This document shows positions 57,199 through 64,000 of a DNA stretch of 64,000 nt, piece after piece. The translations under genes were made by a program, and so were the position numbers. Under the pieces are notes generated by a model. It was not told where the DNA came from. It was given only the letters and a program-made list of their open reading frames with translations, and ran no database searches. Position 1 is the first letter of the stretch, and each line of letters starts with the position of its first letter. Source of the DNA: Troglohyphantes excavatus (Eukaryota > Arthropoda > Arachnida > Araneae > Linyphiidae); assembly GCA_963932185.1 (NCBI GenBank), contig OZ010678.1, positions 26,265,173 to 26,329,172 on the forward strand. The letters run 5' to 3'.

Positions 57199-57400
57199 AT
57201 TATAGTACAGATTTTAATAGGGATTCTTCATCATTATTTAAAATATAATTCTTGATCTCTCTTTTAAATTTATTTTTATTTTCTACAAATACTATTTGTC
57301 CAGGTAATGAATTAAAAATTTTAGGAGATATATATACAAACTTTTGCGAAAAACTTCTTTATTGGGTTTTGGTACATTATAAGTAAGTACATAATTATAT
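57199..57400 (-). pseudogene. LINE ORF2 C-terminal relic
   Basis: The minus strand reads VLTYNVPKPNKEVFRKSLYI, then after a one-base shift in an AT run ISPKIFNSLPGQI and KFKREIKNYIL, ending at a stop near 57199. The KIFN.LP..I.....KFK..IK.YL pattern is the usual end of arthropod LINE ORF2. Short, frame-broken. Confidence 0.65.
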
Positions 57401-58290
57401 AAGGTCTTCTATTTGTTTTGAAATGTTAAACTATAAAAATAAATTTCTGGCAATCTCAAATTTAATTTAACCCACTGCCGCTCACACTAATTTAGCAACT
57501 GTAAAGTGGTTTTCACTTTCTGGCACACTGTATATTTTTTCATAACATGCATTTTTATTATTTTATCAAAATTTAATTAATTTTAAAGTGGTAGATTTAA
57601 GTTATAATTAAAATTATTGAAAATGGTATATTTTTAGGAGTTTAAAAACTGGTTACATTTCTGAAATAATTTGAGATCCCAGGACTTGATTTCACGTCCG
57701 TGAGAATAAAATGTTAATAAGTTTTTCAAAAAAAAGGAACGTTGAAAGAGGTCAAGTAATTAGTACGACTTTACAATCGACGAATACGAATTACAATCTG
57801 CCACGTATTGTGCAATGATTGGTAGTGAAAGGTGTTCTGGGAAGACATTCTGTAGTAAAATAAGCTTAATATAACTATAAACTGTATAATAAATAAATGT
57901 ACTTAAACTTGAAATAATACCTGTAAAGTTTGATAAGTTTACTATACCAGTAAATATATAAGAAATACTTTTTATAAAATAAATAATATTTTCAGCTTCG
58001 ATGAATTAACGGCTTGCATCAATTTATAAAAAATCAACATTTGTTTTTGTTGATATAATAGCAATGAAGCCATGGATCGCTAACGCTATGCAAATTGAAT
58101 TTCTTTTACTGATGTACCTCATATTTTAATTTTTAATTGATCAATAATTTTTTTTTCCTCGTTCGCTGTTTAATACATACTTTATAAAACGTCATTAAGT
58201 TTTTAGCGGCATACATTAAAAAACACTTCTTCATTGTGTGTATATATATATATATATATATATCAAAGAATTTCCATTCTGAGACATTCA
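57401..58290. other. AT-rich unique sequence, short (TA)n
   Basis: A TA run at 58241-58262. No gene recognised. Confidence 0.45.
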
Positions 58291-58690
58291 CGAGGGCCTC
58301 CAATGGATAAAGGCGTTCGGCTTGTAATGAGAGGATTGCTAGTTCGAGCCCGTGCGGTGGACTCGACAAAGAAAAGTAAAAAAGTAGTGATCTTGCTATC
58401 AGAGGGTTGCCAGTTTCGCTACAAAAATACTAGTAAGTCGTCCAGAACATCCAACAAATTATACTGGCGTGTATACGGGACTGGTGATGCACAATAAATC
58501 TGATCGGGGTCCAATGTCTTGGCGCCTATTGAGGTTGCGTCGGGTGCCAGCTCAGATGTTGTCCTCGTCATCTGACCATGGTTCAAAAATACGAGGCATC
58601 GTTCCCGGGTCTTTCCTTCGAGATAGGCCCCAAACCCTCCCCAATAACCCACTGTGCAGCTCTAGTGCGACGTTAGTTTAAACCAACCAA
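58291..58690 (+). mobile_element. SINE-A copy 9 (full length, diverged)
   Basis: tRNA-like head on the plus strand (CTCCAATGGATAAAGGCG, B box AGTTCGAGCCC at about 58340-58350), body and AAACCAACC tail. Similar to copy 8 in its head. No clear TSD. Confidence 0.8.
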
Positions 58691-58794
58691 AATAACCCGG
58701 TATATATTCAAACTAGGATATATTAATAGAATCTTCAGTTATTAGAGAACATATTGATACCCAGAACATAATTTTAGCTTCACTACATGGTAAT

Positions 58795-59054
58795 GGTACT
58801 CAAACACTTTGCCAATTATCCGAACTCTAGTTATCCGGATCAAACAAAGCGGATAGCCGATTATCCGGATCCGAATCGGTTTGAGAAATATAGCAGACAA
58901 AATCCACATTTTTAAAAGTTTCTTATCGGTGAATGATATTGTTTTAAATGGTAAAATTCGTTTATTTTCCAAGAAATGACCTTGTTTATCCGTATATTCG
59001 GTTATCCGGATGGGATCTGGACCCAATTGATCCGGATTATCGGAATTCTACTGC
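58795..59054. mobile_element. Possible pogo/Tigger-like MITE
   Basis: The right end reverse-complemented is CAGTAGAATTCCGATAATCC, like Tigger ends; the left has CCAATTATCCGAACTCTAGT. Internally CGGATAGCCGATTATCCGGAT words. TIR match is partial and the TA target is not proven. Confidence 0.45.
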
Positions 59055-59205
59055 ATTTAGTAATCTGAAAAGACGCATTTTAGATAATTACTTTTGTATT
59101 AATTTTTTGTTACCAAAAAAAATTTTGAGTTGATTACGATTTACTGAAAAAAACTAAAAGTGCACATAGCTGCGTCTCATGTGTCTTTTAAGAATTTTAT
59201 TTTCC
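59055..59205. other. Short spacer
   Basis: Nothing recognised. Confidence 0.4.
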
Positions 59206-62200
59206 AGCCACCTAAAACGACATTTTGTCCCCCCGTTTAGGAATTAGCCCATAGGCAGTACAACTTTTCTTTAATTTAGCCCACTTGGAAAGGTTAATGG
59301 AATCGAATAAAACAGTGGAACATTTAATGGAAGAAAACATAATTCTGTGCTTTGTTACTCTTTATATGGGCTAATCTAAAAAAACAGAATCCATATGGGC
59401 TAATCTATCCCCCGTTTAGGAATTAGCTCACAGGCATTTCAACTTTTCTTTAACTTAGCCCACGTGGAAAGGGTAACGAAATCGAATAAAACAGTGGAAC
59501 ATTTAATGGAAGAAAACATAATTTAGTTCTTTGTTACTCTTTATATGGGATAATCTGTCCCCCGTTTAGGAATTAGCTCACAGGCATTTCAACTTTTCTT
59601 TATCTTAGCCCACGTGGAAAGGGTAACGAAATCGAATAAAACAGTGGATCAATTAATGGAAGAAAACATAATTCTGTGCTTTGTTACTCTTTATATGGGC
59701 TAATCTAAGAAAACAGAATCTATATGGGCTAATCTATCCCCCGTTTAGGAATTAGCTCACAGGCATTTCAACTTTTCTTTATCTTAGCCCACGTGGAAAG
59801 GGTAACGAAATCGAATAAAACAGTGGAACATTTAATGGAAGAAAACATAATTTAGTTCTTTGTTACTCTTTATATGGGATAATCTGTCCCCCATTTAGGA
59901 ATTAGCTCACAGGCATTTCAACTTTTCTTTATCTTAGCCCACGTGGAAAGGGTAACGAAATCGAATAAAACAGTGGAACATTTAATGGAAGAAAACATAA
60001 TTTAGTTCTTTGTTACTCTTTATATGGGATAATCTGTCCCCCGTTTAGGAATTAGCTCACAGGCATTTCAACTTTTCTTTATCTTAGCCCACGTGGAAAG
60101 GGTAACGAAATCGAATAAAACAGTGGAACATTTAATGGAAGAAAACAGAATTTAGTTCTTTGTTACTCTTTATATGGGATAATCTGTCCCCCGTTTAGGA
60201 ATTAGCTCACAGGCATTTCAACTTTTCTTTATCTTAGCCCACGTGGAAAGGGTAACGAAATCGAATAAAACAGTGGAACATTTAATGGAAGAAAACATAA
60301 TTGTGTGCTTTGTTACTCTTTATATGGGCTAATCTGAGAAAACAGAATCCATATGGGCTAATCTATCCCCAGTTTAGGAATTAGCTCACAGGCATTTAAA
60401 CTTTTCTTTATCTTAGCCCACGTGGAAAGGGTAACGAAATCGAATAAAACAGTGGAACATTTAATGGAAGAAAACATAATTTAGTTCTTTGTTACTCTTT
60501 ATATGGGATAATCTGTCCCCCGTTTAGGAATTAGCTCACAGGCATTTCAACTTTTCTTTATCTTAGCCCACGTGGAAAGGGTAACGAAATCGAATAAAAC
60601 AGTGGATCAATTAATGGAAGAAAACATAATTCTGTGCTTTGTTACTCTTTATATGGGCTAATCTAAGAAAACAGAATCCATATGGGATAATCTGTCCCCC
60701 GTTTAGGAATTAGCTCACAGGCATTTCAACTTTTCTTTAACTTAGCCCACGTGGAAAGGGTAACGAAATCGAATAAAACAGTGGATCAATTAATGGAAGA
60801 AAACATAATTCTGTGCTTTGTTACTCTTTATATGGGCTAATCTAAGAAAACAGAATCCATATGGGCTAATCTATCCCCCGTTTAGGAATTAGCTCACAGG
60901 CATTTCAACTTTTCTTTATCTTAGCCCACGTGGAAAGGGTAACGAAATCGAATAAAACAGTGGAACATTTAATGGAAGAAAACATAATTTAGTTCTTTGT
61001 TACTCTTTATATGGGATAATCTGTCCCCCGTTTAGGAATTAGCTCACAGGCATTTCAACTTTTCTTTATCTTAGCCCACGTGGAAAGGGTAACGAAATCG
61101 AATAAAACAGTGGAACATTTAATGGAAGAAAACAGAATTTAGTTCTTTGTTACTCTTTATATGGGATAATCTGTCCCCCGTTTAGGAATTAGCTCACAGG
61201 CATTTCAACTTTTCTTTATCTTAGCCCACGTGGAAAGGGTAACGAAATCGAATAAAACAGTGGAACATTTAATGGAAGAAAACATAATTGTGTGCTTTGT
61301 TACTCTTTATATGGGCTAATCTGAGAAAACAGAATCCATATGGGCTAATCTATCCCCAGTTTAGGAATTAGCTCACAGGCATTTAAACTTTTCTTTATCT
61401 TAGCCCACGTGGAAAGGGTAACGAAATCGAATAAAACAGTGGAACATTTAATGGAAGAAAACATAATTTAGTTCTTTGTTACTCTTTATATGGGATAATC
61501 TGTCCCCCGTTTAGGAATTAGCTCACAGGCATTTCAACTTTTCTTTATCTTAGCCCACGTGGAAAGGGTAACGAAATCGAATAAAACAGTGGATCAATTA
61601 ATGGAAGAAAACATAATTCTGTGCTTTGTTACTCTTTATATGGGCTAATCTAAGAAAACAGAATCCATATGGGATAATCTGTCCCCCGTTTAGGAATTAG
61701 CTCACAGGCATTTCAACTTTTCTTTAACTTAGCCCACGTGGAAAGGGTAACGAAATCGAATAAAACAGTGGATCAATTAATGGAAGAAAACATAATTCTG
61801 TGCTTTGTTACTCTTTATATGGGCTAATCTAAGAAAACAGAATCCATATGGGCTAATCTATCCCCCGTTTAGGAATTAGCTCACAGGCATTTCAACTTTT
61901 CTTTATCTTAGCCCACGTGGAAAGGGTAACGAAATCGAATAAAACAGTGGAACATTTAATGGAAGAAAACATAATTTAGTTCTTTGTTACTCTTTATATG
62001 GGATAATCTGTCCCCCGTTTAGGAATTAGCTCACAGGCATTTCAACTTTTCTTTATCTTAGCCCACGTGGAAAGGGTAACGAAATCGAATAAAACAGTGG
62101 AACATTTAATGGAAGAAAACAGAATTTAGTTCTTTGTTACTCTTTATATGGGATAATCTGTCCCCCGTTTAGGAATTAGCTCACAGGCATTTCAACTTTT

Positions 62201-62620
62201 CTTTATCTTAGCCCACGTGGAAAGGGTAACCAAATCGAATAAAACAGTGGAACATTTAATGGAAGAAAACATAATTGTGTGCTTTGTTACTCTTTATATG
62301 GGCTAATCTGAGAAAACAGAATCCATATGGGCTAATCTATCCCCCGTTTAGGAATTAGCTCACAGGCATTTCAACTTTTCTTTATCTTAGCCCACGTGGA
62401 AAGGGTAACGAAATCGAATAAAACAGTGGAACATTTAATGGAAGAAAACATAATTTAGTTCTTTGTTACTCTTTATATGGGATTATCTGTCCCCCGTTTA
62501 GGAATTAGCTCACAGACATTGCAACTTTTCTTTAAATTAGCCCACGTGGAAAAGTAACAAAATCGAATAAAACAGTGGAACATTTAATGAAAGAAAACAG
62601 AAATTCTTTGTTACTCTCAA
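59206..62620. repeat. 150/179-bp satellite with 987-bp higher-order unit
   Basis: Monomers start with CCCCCGTTTAGGAATTAGCT. TTTAGG anchors fall at 59236, 59415, 59565, 59744, 59894, 60044, 60194, 60373, 60523, 60702, 60881, 61031, 61181, 61360, 61510, 61689, 61868, 62018, 62168, 62347 and 62497. Spacing is always 150 or 179; long monomers carry a 29-bp insert with AAAACAGAATCCATATGGG. From 60194 the order long-short-long-long-short-short repeats exactly (60194-61180, 61181-62167). First and last monomers are diverged. No coding sequence. Confidence 0.95.
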
Positions 62621-63127
62621 TTTTTTTTTGTTCCACAAATAAAAACTAAAATAGTTCTTTTTGCATATTCAAATCACATCCAACTTAAATTATCCCAACC
62701 CCAAACCTTATCGCCGTTTCGAATTCCATTCGAATAACGACGCAGCCCCAAAAATAACCGTGATTTATGCGAGCATGAATGGACCGGGTGTACAAGAAGC
62801 GATTTGAATATCGGGGCTGCCTTTCGCGGGAAAAATCTTTTTGGCGCGAAAGTTGGATCCGGTCCAAACTCGTTAGCGCAAACCGCCGGAATAAAAGGCA
62901 TGCCGGATTATTGCTGCCGCGGAGATGATGACAAATGATATGTTGTTAGGTTGATCGTTCGCGGATTTAAATTGGAATATAAAATGTTCCGGTTTGAAAG
63001 TAGTTTTATTTGGGTTGTCTGTAAAATGCATGAAATTATAGTACGGATTTGATTAAACGGAAATGGATAAACGCACTTCAGAACTTGTTTCGGCGAATCA
63101 ACAAAGTAGTGGATGATTGGCTAACCT
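62621..63127. other. Unique, less AT-rich sequence
   Basis: 62685-62930 has moderate GC and two overlapping minus frames without a recognised domain. No splice-supported exon seen. Confidence 0.4.
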
Positions 63128-63130
63128 AAA

Positions 63131-63651
63131 CGCGGTGACGGCTCGTGTGGTACAGCAAGTACAAGCTGCACCGAAATTTATTAGTGTATTTTAAAACTAA
63201 AATAAGATATTTTATTAATTTTATTAAATGAAGATTAGAATTGAAAATTAAATTTCTACGGTAAGTAATCAAAATTTCCGATAAATAGCAAGCCTGTTGA
63301 CCTGTTGCCGTATGCACAATTCATGAGGGGAAAAAACTCCATTCAAACAAAACTGTAGCCAAAAAGGGCAACGTTCGAAATCGGCTGCATCGTTGCCATG
63401 TCAACCACAGCATAATATGGAAATCCCCCCCCCCCCTGCTAATGCACTGGAGAGATACAGCCCGAAATGAAATTTCTGACTGCGGCTGCACTTGGGAATT
63501 TGATAAACTGACTGGCTCGTGCGTGAATCGCGGGGATGGGTGGGAGAACCCAGAATTTCCAAGAATAATTGAAAAAGTCGTAGTAAAGATTGTATTGATA
63601 GGGATTGGTCACCAACAGAAGGAATAAAAACAAGCTGTTTCATCTGACACC
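63131..63651. mobile_element. MITE-D copy 2
   Basis: About 521 bp in opposite orientation to copy 1. Short inverted ends CGCGGTGAC (left) and CGCGGTGTC (right, reverse-complemented). A C run at 63426-63437 corresponds to the GGGGAGG region of copy 1. Frames in it are not recognised proteins. Confidence 0.6.
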
Positions 63652-64000
63652 GCGGTCGCCCCCACCCATTCCCTGTATGTGCGTTGCTTTATATAATGAT
63701 TTTATACGCATGAGCGCCTAATTTCCTATTAAACGAAACCAAATCCATGTCAGATGTGCTATTCGTCACGTGTCGGAATGGACACCTTATCATGATATTT
63801 CTATCCCGATTTCCGATTAAAATGATTTAAAGAAGTTTCGCTTTAAAACCGGTTTTCTAATTTTTTTTAAAGAAATTGTTTCCTTTTCAATGAGGGCCCC
63901 ACATAAAGCGAGGGGCCCTGTGCGACGGCACCTGTGACACACCCCTAAGGACGACCCACAGCTGGAATCGCTCCATAATTTCTGTGTATGTAGAGTTGAG
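63652..64000. repeat. Dispersed repeat H, copy 2, and window end
   Basis: 63652-63830 aligns with 48030-48275. 63840-64000 is unique, with a GC-richer stretch at 63890-63960; no gene recognised. Confidence 0.45.

Overview
This window is eukaryotic, AT-rich, gene-poor and repeat-dense. The organism is probably an arthropod, and I lean towards a chelicerate such as a spider. That placement is inference from the mix of jockey/X-element-type LINEs, tRNA-derived SINEs, a Ty1/copia relic, a Penelope-like relic, hAT and piggyBac MITEs, and very long introns; no single sequence proves it. There are no rRNA genes, functional tRNA genes, operons or CRISPR arrays. Almost every longer open frame is repeat translation.

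The one host gene I can support is on the minus strand and has three short exons inside repeats: 31726-31820 (end of an EGF-like domain), 21434-21553 (a complete six-cysteine EGF domain in one phase 1-1 exon) and 20518-20624 (start of a YWTD beta-propeller). The splice phases join without a break. The EGF plus propeller-start arrangement matches the LDL-receptor family (LDLR, LRP, VLDLR, vitellogenin receptor). The introns are 10,172 bp and 809 bp; the remaining exons lie outside the window.

Layout. 1-11.6 kb: SINE-A copies with target-site duplications, three copies of a tRNA-containing TIR element (TIR-B), an 8-bp-TSD MITE, a hAT MITE and a young 96-bp inverted duplication. 12-13.1 kb: TCTATCTC-type satellite. 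13.2-14.4 kb: head-to-head Penelope-like fragments split by a SINE. 15.2-16.5 kb: 160-bp satellite. 18.7-19.5 kb: piggyBac-like MITE and a CR1-type LINE tail. 20.5-31.8 kb: the host gene, whose large intron holds a 126-bp satellite, a TTTATATATG-type array, a hAT MITE, an old LTR and a 5'-truncated copia element. 32.7-34.5 kb: a 30-bp array and a TTAA-flanked MITE. 35.7-45.7 kb: duplicated unclassified repeats, a 2.1-kb LINE derivative with intact ORF1 but no reverse transcriptase (39953-42083, 13-bp TSD), and a 5'-truncated LINE with a 16-bp TSD (44527-45667). 46.9-56.6 kb: more minisatellites and MITEs. 59.2-62.5 kb: a 150/179-bp satellite with an exact 987-bp higher-order period.

The most interesting points are the ORF1-only LINE that transposed as a unit, an intronic satellite whose unit carries the neighbouring exon's splice acceptor, the higher-order structure that recurs in unrelated tandem arrays, and the composite TIR/tRNA element family.
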